Assembly: GCA_012522765.1 (NCBI GenBank)
Contig: JAAYJW010000407.1
Coordinates: 1 to 51,873, forward strand
DNA from: a candidate division WS1 bacterium
GTDB taxonomy: Bacteria; Armatimonadota; Zipacnadia; Zipacnadales; UBA5352
Direction: 5' to 3'
Length of the DNA stretch: 51,873 nt
Part shown: in pieces, positions 28,110 through 38,038 of the stretch
How the letters are laid out: each line of letters starts with the position of its first letter
How positions within the stretch are numbered: the stretch's first letter is position 1
Made by a program: the position numbers and the translations under genes
The notes under the pieces: generated by a model
Databases searched by the model: none
What the model saw: only the letters and a program-made list of their open reading frames with translations
Told to the model about the DNA's origin: nothing

Positions 28110-28233
28110 TCGGCGATTCTCCCGTCTGCTTCGTTTACCTGGGGGCCGGAGGGCGTACCCTCCGCCTCCCATACTTGGACATGTCCGTGCCGATCTGGTT
28201 TCTCTGGATTTTTGACACTTTCCATCACGAATA

Positions 28234-28266
28234 GGCGCCGCGCCGAAGCACACCCGGCGCGGCGCC
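28234..28266. repeat. 11-bp perfect inverted repeat between bamA and ompH (GGCGCCGCGCC-N11-GGCGCGGCGCC)
   Basis: Direct reading. No U-tract. Confidence 0.6.
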
Positions 28267-28301
28267 TGCACTCCACTGCGCGCATATTGCGGTGCGGGAC
28301 C

Positions 28302-30170
28302 TCAGAAGGTGTGTCCGAAGCTGAAGTGTGCCTGGCTCCCATCGTCTCCAAAGCCCATGTCGAGCCGTATCGGCCCGATCGGTGTAACCACGCGCACGCC
28401 GGCACCAACACCCACGTGCGCCTTGAAGCTCTGGTCCGTCGCCGGAACAGAGAAGCCCGGAACGACGGTATCGAAGGCGCCGCCGTACGCGTCGCCGATA
28501 TCGATGAAAGCGACACCAGTTAGACTGTCATTAATTCGCTTGCGATACTCGACGTTAGTTAGCAGCAGTGACTCACCACGCCAGCGGTCAGGGTCATAGC
28601 CGCGGAGCGTGTTGGCTCCGCCGACGCTGAACGACTCGAACAGCGGTGGTGAGCCGAAAGTCGTTCCGGCCATGAGTCGGAGCGCCACCACGTCCTCCCC
28701 GACCCCGAAGTAGCGCCGGTGGTCGAGCGTGACTTTGCCGAACTCCGTCTCGCCCCCCAGTAGCGCGCCGGCCTGTTCGTAGGCCAGCGAAGTCCAGGTA
28801 CCACTTGTCGGATTGGATCGGACATCACGTGTGTCATCGACGACTCCCATCGTCAGGCTGTTCACACGCCCGCCCGGGTGCAGCGGTGCGCGCACCTCCA
28901 CCGGCAGGCTGATGTCGCCCGGCTCGGGATCGTCAGCGATCAGATCAGGATTGCTCGGCACCGGCGTGTCGCCTCCTGCACCCGGCACGCCCTGCATGGT
29001 GCCCACCTCTCCCACCCCCGGTGGCAGGGTCACCCTGCCCTGGAAGGAGGAACTCGAAACCTCAACAGAGCGCACTCTGAGACTTACGCTCCTCCGGTCA
29101 CCTATCGGCCTGACCACCGTCAGATCTCCGCCGGTTCGGCGCTCGTCGAACTCGTTGTCACGGGTGCTTATCGCCGCACCACCGACGAACTGGCGGCGGC
29201 GTTCGCTGTCGTACACGTTGATCTCGAATGTAGTGCCGCTGCGGTCGAAATATGGGTCCATGAAGCTCAATTCATAGCTCTGCCGCCCGCCAAGCTCAAG
29301 GCTCACCGATGCCCGCTCACCCTGTCCGCGGAAGTTCTTCTCCTCCGCGGAGAGCATTATCACGAGGTTGTCGAGGCTTGACCAACCCATCGCGAATGAA
29401 GCGCGCCCGGTCTTGGCCTCCTCCAGCCTGACCACCAGGATGACATCGCGCAGTGGGTTTCGTACTCCGGGGCGGATGTCCGTCTCAACAGTCTCAAAGA
29501 GCCCCATCGCGTACACCCTGCGGATCGCGCGCGTCACATCCTCCTGCTGGAAAAGCTCCCCCGGCTCAAGGTCCATTTCATGGCGCACCACCCACTCCTT
29601 CGTGCGCGTGAGGCCCTCGATCACGATGTCCTCGATCCGCGCCTCCTCCACCACAAAGGTCAGCACCCCGAAGTCATCAACCCGCGCCTCGGAGACCTTT
29701 GCGATGTAGCCACGCGATTCGTAATAGTCCTCGATGCGCCGAACGTCCCGGCCAATCGCCTGCTCATCGGCAACGTGCCCGGGCTGGCTGAGGATCGCTG
29801 AGCCAAGATCGGCGTCACTAACGACCGTGTTGCCGGCAAACATCACCTGCTGCACGCGCTGCTTCTCCACCACGCTGATAACCACGCGCACGCCCTGAGC
29901 AATAGGCTCGGTGGAAAGCGTCACTTCGTCGAAGTAGCCCATCCGCAGGACCAGTCTTCGCGCCTCCGCGGTTTTGGTGGCGGTCAACTCCTCGCCGACC
30001 TTCAGCACATCGGAGATGGTCGCAAGGATGGGCTCGCGCGCCACGAAATCATTGCCCTCAACCACCACCTCCCCGATCAGCGGCCGATCTTCCTGCGCGA
30101 ATGCCGCCAGACACGCCAGCGCCATCAGAGCGATGATTGTCGGGGTCCGAGTTACTGACTTCATTGGCAT
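28302..30170 (-). CDS. bamA: Outer membrane protein assembly factor BamA (Omp85, POTRA + barrel)
   Basis: POTRA-like repeats (IGEVVVEGNDFVAREPIL, VQQVMFAGNTVVSDADL, IEDIVIEGLTRTKEWVV) and C-terminal RLDMGFGDDGSQAHFSFGHTF ending in Phe. Confidence 0.92.
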   Translation of the reverse strand: MPMKSVTRTPTIIALMALACLAAFAQEDRPLIGEVVVEGNDFVAREPILATISDVLKVGEELTATKTAEARRLVLRMGYFDEVTLSTEPIAQGVRVVISVVEKQRVQQVMFAGNTVVSDADLGSAILSQPGHVADEQAIGRDVRRIEDYYESRGYIAKVSEARVDDFGVLTFVVEEARIEDIVIEGLTRTKEWVVRHEMDLEPGELFQQEDVTRAIRRVYAMGLFETVETDIRPGVRNPLRDVILVVRLEEAKTGRASFAMGWSSLDNLVIMLSAEEKNFRGQGERASVSLELGGRQSYELSFMDPYFDRSGTTFEINVYDSERRRQFVGGAAISTRDNEFDERRTGGDLTVVRPIGDRRSVSLRVRSVEVSSSSFQGRVTLPPGVGEVGTMQGVPGAGGDTPVPSNPDLIADDPEPGDISLPVEVRAPLHPGGRVNSLTMGVVDDTRDVRSNPTSGTWTSLAYEQAGALLGGETEFGKVTLDHRRYFGVGEDVVALRLMAGTTFGSPPLFESFSVGGANTLRGYDPDRWRGESLLLTNVEYRKRINDSLTGVAFIDIGDAYGGAFDTVVPGFSVPATDQSFKAHVGVGAGVRVVTPIGPIRLDMGFGDDGSQAHFSFGHTF

Positions 30171-30231
30171 CCTCTGCACCTCAATAGTGGCCGTCGCTGG
30201 TTCAAGAAGGAACTTCCCGCCCGCCGCCCCG

Positions 30232-30909
30232 CTACGGAATCTCCTCGAGCAGGTCCTCCAGCCGCTCGCGCAGTACGCTGCGCGCACGGAACAGACGGCT
30301 CTTGATCGCCTCTACGCTGCACCCGAGCACGTCGGCGATCTCCTTGTAACGTAAACCCTCAAGATCGCGTAGCACCACGACCTCACGGTAGTCGTACTTC
30401 AGGGCCGCTACCTCGCGGAGCACAACCGCACGAAGCTGGTCGTTCTCCGCCACCCGCTCGGGGGCGAGCGTCCAGTCCTCAACCTGCCGCGTGACCTCGT
30501 CGGTGTCAAGCTGCACCGGAGCATCCAGCGAGTACGCCTCGCGCGAATCCACCCGCTGCTGGCGCTCGAAGCGATTCTTCGTCAGATTCACCGCGATGCG
30601 ATACAGCCATGTGTACGCCGAGGCCTCGTAGCGGAAGCGCTCGTAGGCCCTGTAGGCGGCAACGAAGGTATCCTGGGTCAGATCGGCCGCCTCCTCGTCA
30701 TCGTTGACGAGGCGGTAGATGACATTGTATATGCGCTCGTAGTTCTCCGCGATCACATCCGCGAAGGGCGGGCGCTGGCCACCGGCGATCCGCATCGGAT
30801 CGTCGTCATATCCGGCCGGTTGTCGGGCTGATGCTCCGGTGCTGCCGTTCACTTTAGACAGCGACTCCTCCGGCGGGTTGCGGGCGGTACTGATTGGTTC
30901 CGTATACAA
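30232..30909 (-). CDS. ECF-type RNA polymerase sigma-70 factor
   Basis: Region 2 (DDEEAADLTQDTFVAAYRAYERFRYEASAYTWLYRIAVNLTKNRF) and region 4 (YREVVVLRDLEGLRYKEIADVLGCSVEAIKSRLFRARSVLRERL). Confidence 0.92.
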   Translation of the reverse strand: MYTEPISTARNPPEESLSKVNGSTGASARQPAGYDDDPMRIAGGQRPPFADVIAENYERIYNVIYRLVNDDEEAADLTQDTFVAAYRAYERFRYEASAYTWLYRIAVNLTKNRFERQQRVDSREAYSLDAPVQLDTDEVTRQVEDWTLAPERVAENDQLRAVVLREVAALKYDYREVVVLRDLEGLRYKEIADVLGCSVEAIKSRLFRARSVLRERLEDLLEEIP

Positions 30910-30912
30910 ACC

Positions 30913-33900
30913 TCAGAATCGGACCACATATTCCACGAGTAAGCGATGGTCATCGCTCTCATCGGTCTTATAGCTTAACTCAAATTGCCGCTCGACGCGA
31001 TAGGAAACGCCCAGCTCGTACTCCTCGCCGGTGCCCACCGACGTCTCATAGGTCACCAGCAGGTCCTCGATCAGATAGCCCCCCAGTCTCACCGACACCG
31101 GCTGATCGAAGGCAAAGCTGACCTCGAAGACCGAGAGGCCCAGAAGCTCACGCAGGTCCTCCTGGAATGGCTGGAAGACGTAGTGGCGGAATGCCGCCCC
31201 CAGCGCGGCTACGAACTGCTCGGTCATAACATCCTCGAGATCGCCCGCGAGCGTCAGGTCCCCGCCGGTGAAAGGCGCGGTGCCCAGCAACGCGTAGAGC
31301 TGCTCCTCCGCCAGTGGAGGACTCGAGGACACCTGGACGTGAATATTGCTCGGAAGCGTGCCGCTCACCTGTAGCAATATCTCGACGTCCTCAAGCTGGC
31401 GGCCATCCACCACCGTGGACTCGATCGTCTGCGTCGCGGTAGCCCAGACATTGCCATCGAGATCAAGCTCGAACGGCGCCTCGCGCCTCCTCACCCCCAG
31501 CGCGGGCCTGAGCAGGAACTGCACACCGGCGGTCTGTATGTTCAGTATGCCACCAGTGACGGTCGCCTCACCCTCCTGCACCTCTATCTGCCCCTGGATG
31601 TTCGGGCGCTGTGGCGTCCCCTGCACCCACACCGCCCTGCTGGTTGGCTCAAGCGGCGCTGTCAAACCGGTGGTCCTCACCCGCACGTCCTGCCCGATAG
31701 CCAGCGATACGTCCATCTGCGGCGACGGGAACGCCGCAGGCATCCCCTGCATCTCCGCACCCGCTTCACCGGCCAGGGGCGGCAATCCGATCACAGCATG
31801 TGACACCGTCATGCCGCCCTGAATACCCGCGGGCTCCCCTGGCGCAGGATTCGCAAAGCTGATCCTGCCATCCACGGTCCCGAGGAAGATATTGCGATAG
31901 CGCGGCCGGGCATCATCGGCCACGAGTACCATGTCGAAATCATTGTTCGTAAGCTCTGACGGCACGAACGACGACAGTGTGGCGGTGCCATCGAGCAGGA
32001 CGCTGCCGTCCCCAAAGTCGGCGCCGAGCTCGTCCACCGTAAGAAGCTGCAACCCTGGAGCAGTCGTCTCCAGCGTCACGGTGCCCCGCACGTCACGGGC
32101 CGTGAGGCTGTCGCCCACCAGGTCCTGCCGCGGCGCCTGAACCGTAAGCTGCAGATCGTACGCGTTCTGATGCAACACAGCAAGGTCGTAGTCACTCACC
32201 TCGGCAGTGCCCGAGCCCTCCACAATCAGCGACTGAACTCGCGCGGTGAGTTCGTCCAGTTCTACGATCGTGGCGCCCCCCTGCCCCGTGAAGTTCACAT
32301 CGAGAGCCACGTCCTCGATGGGCGCAGACATAAACGGCGTTTCGATCAGCGATGCGTCCACCGTCAACTGACCGTTCAGCACCGGCCTGCGCACCGTGCC
32401 CGAGATGCTGATCAGGCTGTCAATCGAACCGACTGCCAGAAGCTGCTGGATGCGCTCCGCCTCCAGCAGCGAGTCCGCCATCGCCTCTGCGATCAGTGGC
32501 GGCAGAATCGCCAGATCCGTGCCGTCGGCACGTGCCACTACCGCCAGTTCACCCTCTGAGGGGACGCTCATCGTTGCCCAGTCGAACGGAATGCGACCAT
32601 CAACGAATAGCTCCTCGTCGCCCTCACGCAGTACGAGGCTGTCGATGTCCACCTCGTTATCGCTGAAGCGGATGATCGGCGCCGCAATCAGGTCAAACTG
32701 CACGCCGCGAAGCTCAGGTTCAACGATGTCCACCGAGGCGATAAGGTTCGGGTCGTCCACGGTTCCGCTCGCCTGGATCGTCAGATTCAGCCTGCCACCG
32801 GTGGTCTCAGCCACAGTCGGCAGCCACGGTCGGAGTCCTGCGAGATCGAAAGATGACACCTCGGCAAGGAAGGCGACGGTGCCATCGGGGCGCCATGTAC
32901 CGTCCGCGGTGATGAGAGCATCTTCCTCAGCAGCCTCCACCTGCAGCGCGACCTCCGGCTCGTCAGCGACCTCGGCCCGCAGCAGGGTGTCGGGAAGCGG
33001 CCTGTTGTCAAGTGACGGGTCCTCGATCGAAACGTCGAGCGTCCCGGCGAGGGCTGCCAGCCACCGCCGCATCTCCTCCTCAGCCTCAGTGCCAACCGGC
33101 GATGGCTCCGGGATCACGCCCTCGATCTCCAGATCCCCGTCGACACGCCCCTTGAGGCGCATAGACAGCGATGCCAGTCGCTGTGATAGCGGTACGCCAC
33201 CCTCTGCCGCCGCAGTCCCATCGGCGAAACTCTCAGCGATCGGTATCCCGAGCTGCAGCAACTCCGACATCGCCACATCATCGAACTCAACAACCGACGG
33301 CATGATACGCTGCTCGTCGAGACGATAGCTACCCTCAAGCGCCAACGTGCCGCCCGCAACGTCAACGATGGTTCTGCGCAAGGTCAGCGCGTTCTCATCA
33401 AAGACGACCCACGCAGAGACAGCCCCGATCTCATTGTCCCCCAGCTCAAGGTCCGTCGCCTGGATCTGCGCCATTCCCTTCAGGTCATCGAGCGGCCCCT
33501 GCAGGCTCAAGTAGGGCAAATCCACCTGCCCCTCCAGCGGCAGCCCCACCTCCCGCCACAGAGCAAGGTCCTGCAGCGTGAGATCCCTCGCCCGAATGCT
33601 CGCCGAAACGATCGGCGTATCGTAGAGCGACGTGATACTCGCCTCACCGGTGAGTGTTGCCCCCCCCACGGGCACCCGCAGTTGCTCAAGCTCCAGGACA
33701 TCGCCCTGCAGATTGACGGCCATCACCGCGCCATCCGTCGCTATCGACTCGTATCGCCCGTAGTCGAGGCTTATTTGCCCCTGGGCGCTCGGACGTTGCA
33801 GCGTGCCGCCGATATCCATCTCGGCCCGCATTGCACCGGCGATATCATCGCCCTCGATGTCGGCAAGGTCGAGAGTGCGCTGATCGATCGGGCCGGCGAG

Positions 33901-36153
33901 AGTCAGCGTACCATCAATGCCGGCGTTACCCTCATCAATATCAACATCTGTCAGTGCACCCTCAACCCGCGCCACCAGACGGCCACTGGAGGCGAAAAGG
34001 TCATTGACCTCCATGCGCTGCAAATCGCCGGACAACTTCGCGATCACGGCATCGACGCGATACTCCCCCGTCTCGACGCCGAAGGCCCGGACTGTGGCAT
34101 CAATCACCGGGTTCTCAAAGGTGCCCCTCGCCGATCCTGTGACGAAAGCCTCGCCCTGCAGGCGGTCAACGCCAAGGTCGAACTCCTCGCGCAGGGCGGC
34201 TAGATCCACTCCCGCCACCGCGAAGTCGGCCATCATCTCCCCCTCGAAGGGGATGACGCCGCGGACCCATCCCGCGCCGAGGCCATCCTGGAAGTTCGCG
34301 CCTCGAACCTGCACCGCGTCCCCATCCAGCACGAATATCCCCGTCAGCGACTGAGTGCCATAGTCGCCATAGGCCGGATCATCCAACACCGCTTCGGCAA
34401 TTACCCAGGGCTCACCGTCAGCTATCTCCGCCGCAAAACGACCGGAGAACTGCCCCGAGACGGCCTCAGGCAGATCCACGCCCGGCAGGCCCTCAAGCCG
34501 CGCCAGATCGAGATCCTCGAGGGTCCCACTCGCCCATGCCCACGGCCCACCCTCAGCCCCTATGTCCACGACCGCATCGGCCGACAACCGCGAACCGATC
34601 GGTCGCGCGGTCAGGTCGCTGAGCCAGATGATATCACCCGCCATTGCGACGCCGGTGATGAGGTCCTCCACCACCAGGTCGCCCAACGTCATCCGCGCGA
34701 TGTTGAGGTCCGTCTGCAGCACCGGGTTCTCCGTCGACCACAGCACGTCGGCGACAACACCCTCCAGCGGTGTCACCTCGATCGGCCCCTCGACCGTCTC
34801 GGGCAGCAGCTCCTGCAGCGGGCTCAGATCTGCCGCCTCCGCCCGAGCAATCTGTGCAACGCCCCGGATGTTCGGATCGCCAATATCAAGCAGATCGAAG
34901 CGCAGATCAACAGGGCCGGTGCTGACGGCGCCGAAATCGGCGCTCGCGTAACGGACGCTGCCGGGCGCTTGCACCTCCGCGTTAAGGTTTGCGCTCTCCA
35001 GCGGGCCCGTCACCCGCCCCGATACGAGCACCGGCCCGGCCACCGCCAGCGACTCTATCTGCTCGTTGACGCTGGCGTCCAGATCCGGCGCCAGACGCAT
35101 CAGGTCCTCGATGCGTTCGGCGTTCCCCTGGAACGTCAGATTGAGGACAGGAGAGTCGAAATCAGCGATGAAGCCGGTGGCCTCCACGGAGGTCGAGGCC
35201 ACCCGGGCCTCCAGGCTGTGAACTTCCGCGCCGCTCATCGTGACGGTAGCCAGGAAGCCGGCGATCACCTGCTCGCCGTTGAGTTGTGCGGCAGTTACTG
35301 AGAAGTCATCTCCACGTGCCAGCGCCGACACACTCAGCTCTGGAGGGGCGTCATCCTGTGGCATCATGCCGAGTTTTGCGGTGACATTCATCCGCCCCCG
35401 CTGCACGGCGACCTCGTCGCTCGCAACGAAGGTGTCGAACCAGTAGGCCGCGTCAATGCTGCCTACCTCCGCAGTGGCCCAGGCATATCCGGTGTCGAGT
35501 TCGCTGACGCCGTCGATGGAGAAGGAGCCGAGGCGCCCGAGACGCTCGCGGCCCGTAGCCTCAATGTCCACCCATCCCAGCGTCCGCATGTCTATCTCGG
35601 CGTCTACCCCGGCCAGTTCCAGGGCGACCATCGTCCCCCGGGCGGTCTCGATGGCGTAGTCATCGTAGATGATGGTCGTATTGTTGAGCACGATTATGCC
35701 CTGGAAGCGAGCCTCAGGTGGCACAGGCTCAACAGGCTCAGGAACAAGCTGTTCGATGTTGAGGTCGCCCGCCTCGTCGCGCACGATATGCGCCCAGCCG
35801 TTGAGCACCTCAACGCGGCCTATGCCGGCGGCGGGCGAGACTACGCCCCGCAAGATGGCGCGCAGGTTGAAAGCCAGACGCATTCGTTCGGCGCTCAGCA
35901 GCAGACCTGCCTCCAAGCCCTCCGGCGTCTCTGCCACTGCGAGCCAGCGGGCTTCGACGCCCAGCGGTGTGAGGTCAACCACAGGCCCCAGTCGCACCTG
36001 GCGATTCAGCGTGTTGGCGACCTGTTGCGCCACGAGAAGCTGCATCCACTCGCGCCAGCGATCGGGCGGGCTCATGAAGAGCACGACCGCATGCCCCACG
36101 ATAGCGATCGTGGCGAGTAGAATGAGCAACGCTGTTACGACCCTGTTGGTCAT
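30913..36153 (-). CDS. tamB: TamB-family translocation/assembly protein (DUF490), 1746 aa
   Basis: N-terminal TM, long beta-repeat body, and C-terminal TamB signature (VWVQGTPQRPNIQGQIEVQEGEATVTGGILNI ... SSSPPLAEEQLYALL). Confidence 0.9.
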   Translation of the reverse strand: MTNRVVTALLILLATIAIVGHAVVLFMSPPDRWREWMQLLVAQQVANTLNRQVRLGPVVDLTPLGVEARWLAVAETPEGLEAGLLLSAERMRLAFNLRAILRGVVSPAAGIGRVEVLNGWAHIVRDEAGDLNIEQLVPEPVEPVPPEARFQGIIVLNNTTIIYDDYAIETARGTMVALELAGVDAEIDMRTLGWVDIEATGRERLGRLGSFSIDGVSELDTGYAWATAEVGSIDAAYWFDTFVASDEVAVQRGRMNVTAKLGMMPQDDAPPELSVSALARGDDFSVTAAQLNGEQVIAGFLATVTMSGAEVHSLEARVASTSVEATGFIADFDSPVLNLTFQGNAERIEDLMRLAPDLDASVNEQIESLAVAGPVLVSGRVTGPLESANLNAEVQAPGSVRYASADFGAVSTGPVDLRFDLLDIGDPNIRGVAQIARAEAADLSPLQELLPETVEGPIEVTPLEGVVADVLWSTENPVLQTDLNIARMTLGDLVVEDLITGVAMAGDIIWLSDLTARPIGSRLSADAVVDIGAEGGPWAWASGTLEDLDLARLEGLPGVDLPEAVSGQFSGRFAAEIADGEPWVIAEAVLDDPAYGDYGTQSLTGIFVLDGDAVQVRGANFQDGLGAGWVRGVIPFEGEMMADFAVAGVDLAALREEFDLGVDRLQGEAFVTGSARGTFENPVIDATVRAFGVETGEYRVDAVIAKLSGDLQRMEVNDLFASSGRLVARVEGALTDVDIDEGNAGIDGTLTLAGPIDQRTLDLADIEGDDIAGAMRAEMDIGGTLQRPSAQGQISLDYGRYESIATDGAVMAVNLQGDVLELEQLRVPVGGATLTGEASITSLYDTPIVSASIRARDLTLQDLALWREVGLPLEGQVDLPYLSLQGPLDDLKGMAQIQATDLELGDNEIGAVSAWVVFDENALTLRRTIVDVAGGTLALEGSYRLDEQRIMPSVVEFDDVAMSELLQLGIPIAESFADGTAAAEGGVPLSQRLASLSMRLKGRVDGDLEIEGVIPEPSPVGTEAEEEMRRWLAALAGTLDVSIEDPSLDNRPLPDTLLRAEVADEPEVALQVEAAEEDALITADGTWRPDGTVAFLAEVSSFDLAGLRPWLPTVAETTGGRLNLTIQASGTVDDPNLIASVDIVEPELRGVQFDLIAAPIIRFSDNEVDIDSLVLREGDEELFVDGRIPFDWATMSVPSEGELAVVARADGTDLAILPPLIAEAMADSLLEAERIQQLLAVGSIDSLISISGTVRRPVLNGQLTVDASLIETPFMSAPIEDVALDVNFTGQGGATIVELDELTARVQSLIVEGSGTAEVSDYDLAVLHQNAYDLQLTVQAPRQDLVGDSLTARDVRGTVTLETTAPGLQLLTVDELGADFGDGSVLLDGTATLSSFVPSELTNNDFDMVLVADDARPRYRNIFLGTVDGRISFANPAPGEPAGIQGGMTVSHAVIGLPPLAGEAGAEMQGMPAAFPSPQMDVSLAIGQDVRVRTTGLTAPLEPTSRAVWVQGTPQRPNIQGQIEVQEGEATVTGGILNIQTAGVQFLLRPALGVRRREAPFELDLDGNVWATATQTIESTVVDGRQLEDVEILLQVSGTLPSNIHVQVSSSPPLAEEQLYALLGTAPFTGGDLTLAGDLEDVMTEQFVAALGAAFRHYVFQPFQEDLRELLGLSVFEVSFAFDQPVSVRLGGYLIEDLLVTYETSVGTGEEYELGVSYRVERQFELSYKTDESDDHRLLVEYVVRF

Positions 36154-36209
36154 CGTCTGCCCAGGCGCGCGACATGACCTGTTCGGCGAGACACAGGCAC
36201 GAAAACGTT

Positions 36210-37109
36210 TCAGTCCTGCACCGCCACGTCCGAGGCCACTTCGGCGGCATGGTAGCTGCTGCGTACGAATGGCCCGCTGACCACCTGCGATATACCACGC
36301 TCCAGCCCCATCTGCGTGTAGAGCGCGAACTCCTCGGGTGGCACGTAGCGCGCCACCGGCAGATGCGCCGGCGTTGGCCGCAGATACTGCCCTATTGTAA
36401 CGATTTTACAGCCCGCCGCAGCCAGATCAGCAAGTGTCTCCCCGACCTCATCAATGTTCTCCCCCAGACCGACCATCAGACCCGATTTGATGATGGCGCC
36501 GGGGGGCGAGTACCGCGACGCCTCACGCAGAACGCCCAGCGAGCGTTCGTAGCCGGCCTGTGGCCGAACCTGCGGCTGGAGGCGCCGCACGGTCTCCACG
36601 TTGTGATTGTACACCGTGGGTTCCTCATCAAGTACGCTGTGAAGTGGCGAAATGTTACCAGCGAAATCGCTGGTAAGCACCTCAATGCGCACCTCCGGGA
36701 GCCGCTGGCGCAGTGCGCGCATGGTCGCCACGAACTGACCTGCGCCGCCATCGGGCAGGTCGTCGCGTGTCACGCAGGTCAGCACGACGAACTTCAGCCC
36801 CAGCCGCGAGGCTGCTTCAGCGACATGCGCGGGTTCATCCGGATCAGGTGGATCACAATCGCCATGTGCGACGGCGCAGAAGCGGCAGTCCCGCGTACAC
36901 CTGTCGCCGAGGATCATGAAGGTTGCGGTGCCCGAACAGAAGCACTCGCCTATGTTCGGGCACATCGCAGCGTCGCACACTGTCGTGACGCCACAGTCCG
37001 CGAGTAGCTCTCGCGTTCGTCGAGTGAGGCTTGCCTTACCGGTCTTAACCTTAAGCCATGCAGGCATGCGCCGCCCGCCGGCATCTTCTGACAGTCGATG
37101 CTGCGTCAC
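36210..37109 (-). CDS. lipA: Lipoyl synthase
   Basis: CDAAMCPNIGEC, FMILGDRCTRDCRFCAV, KSGLMVGLGE. Confidence 0.97.
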   Translation of the reverse strand: MTQHRLSEDAGGRRMPAWLKVKTGKASLTRRTRELLADCGVTTVCDAAMCPNIGECFCSGTATFMILGDRCTRDCRFCAVAHGDCDPPDPDEPAHVAEAASRLGLKFVVLTCVTRDDLPDGGAGQFVATMRALRQRLPEVRIEVLTSDFAGNISPLHSVLDEEPTVYNHNVETVRRLQPQVRPQAGYERSLGVLREASRYSPPGAIIKSGLMVGLGENIDEVGETLADLAAAGCKIVTIGQYLRPTPAHLPVARYVPPEEFALYTQMGLERGISQVVSGPFVRSSYHAAEVASDVAVQD

Positions 37110-37187
37110 GCAGATGCTCCTTCCGGGTACGAGAACCGATTGTACCTCCCCTGCACCCGGTACGTCAATCAGCGGCCGCGCCGCGGC

Positions 37188-37982
37188 TCACCACTCGCCG
37201 TCAGGAACCGCGATCTCGCTTTCCGCCAGCTTCTTGAGGCAGAGGAACCAGTCGAGGCAGTAGTAGTCGTCTCCCGCACCCTCCACGCGCGTCTCCGCCG
37301 TCCCACAGGAACCCGGCGGCGGGATGATCACATCATCACCGGGCTCCCAGTTGGCGGGCGTCGCAACATTGTGCTTGTCGGCTGTCTGCAGCGCGATCAG
37401 AAGCCGCATGATCTCGTGGAAGTTGCGGCCCGCGGAGGCCGGATAGTACATCAGCGCTCTCACCGTCGCCTGCGGGTCAATGAAGAACACGGCGCGCACC
37501 GCATGGGTGCTATCCGCCCCCGGCTGCACCATCCCGTACATGTTGGCCACCTTCATGCTCAGGTCCTCGATAACCGGGAAGGTGACGCGGAGGTCCTTCA
37601 TGCCGTTGAACTCCAGCTCCTGGATCTTCCGCAGCCAGGCGATATGACTGTAGTTGCTGTCGATTGAGAGGCCGATCAGTTCGCAGTCGAGCTGCCGGAA
37701 CTGATCGTTCATCGAGGCGAAAGTCATGAACTCCGTGGTGCAGACCGGCGTGAAATCTGCCGGGTGGCTGAACAGAATGACCCACTTGCCGCTGTAATCA
37801 TCAGGGAACTTGATCGGCCCCTGCGTGGTGTTCACCTCAAAAGCGGGGGCCGGGTCTCCGATCAGCGGCAAATCCGCCGCACCTGCACAAAGCGCAGTAA
37901 CTCCCAGCACAGCAGCTACGACGACCAGCGTCACTCTCGCACGCGTCATCTTAGTGCCTCCTCCAGTACCTGACTCGCGCAC
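37188..37982 (-). CDS. Peroxiredoxin (Prx6/AhpC-TSA type) with N-terminal signal peptide
   Basis: FSHPADFTPVCTTEF peroxidatic Cys, CLDWFLC C-terminus, and N-terminal VTLVVVAAVLGVTALCAGAAD. Confidence 0.88.
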   Translation of the reverse strand: MRESGTGGGTKMTRARVTLVVVAAVLGVTALCAGAADLPLIGDPAPAFEVNTTQGPIKFPDDYSGKWVILFSHPADFTPVCTTEFMTFASMNDQFRQLDCELIGLSIDSNYSHIAWLRKIQELEFNGMKDLRVTFPVIEDLSMKVANMYGMVQPGADSTHAVRAVFFIDPQATVRALMYYPASAGRNFHEIMRLLIALQTADKHNVATPANWEPGDDVIIPPPGSCGTAETRVEGAGDDYYCLDWFLCLKKLAESEIAVPDGEW

Positions 37983-38038
37983 TCAGTTGTTACAGGGTAT
38001 CTCTTCGACGCGCGGGAGGATGATTCCCTGCTGCTGGC

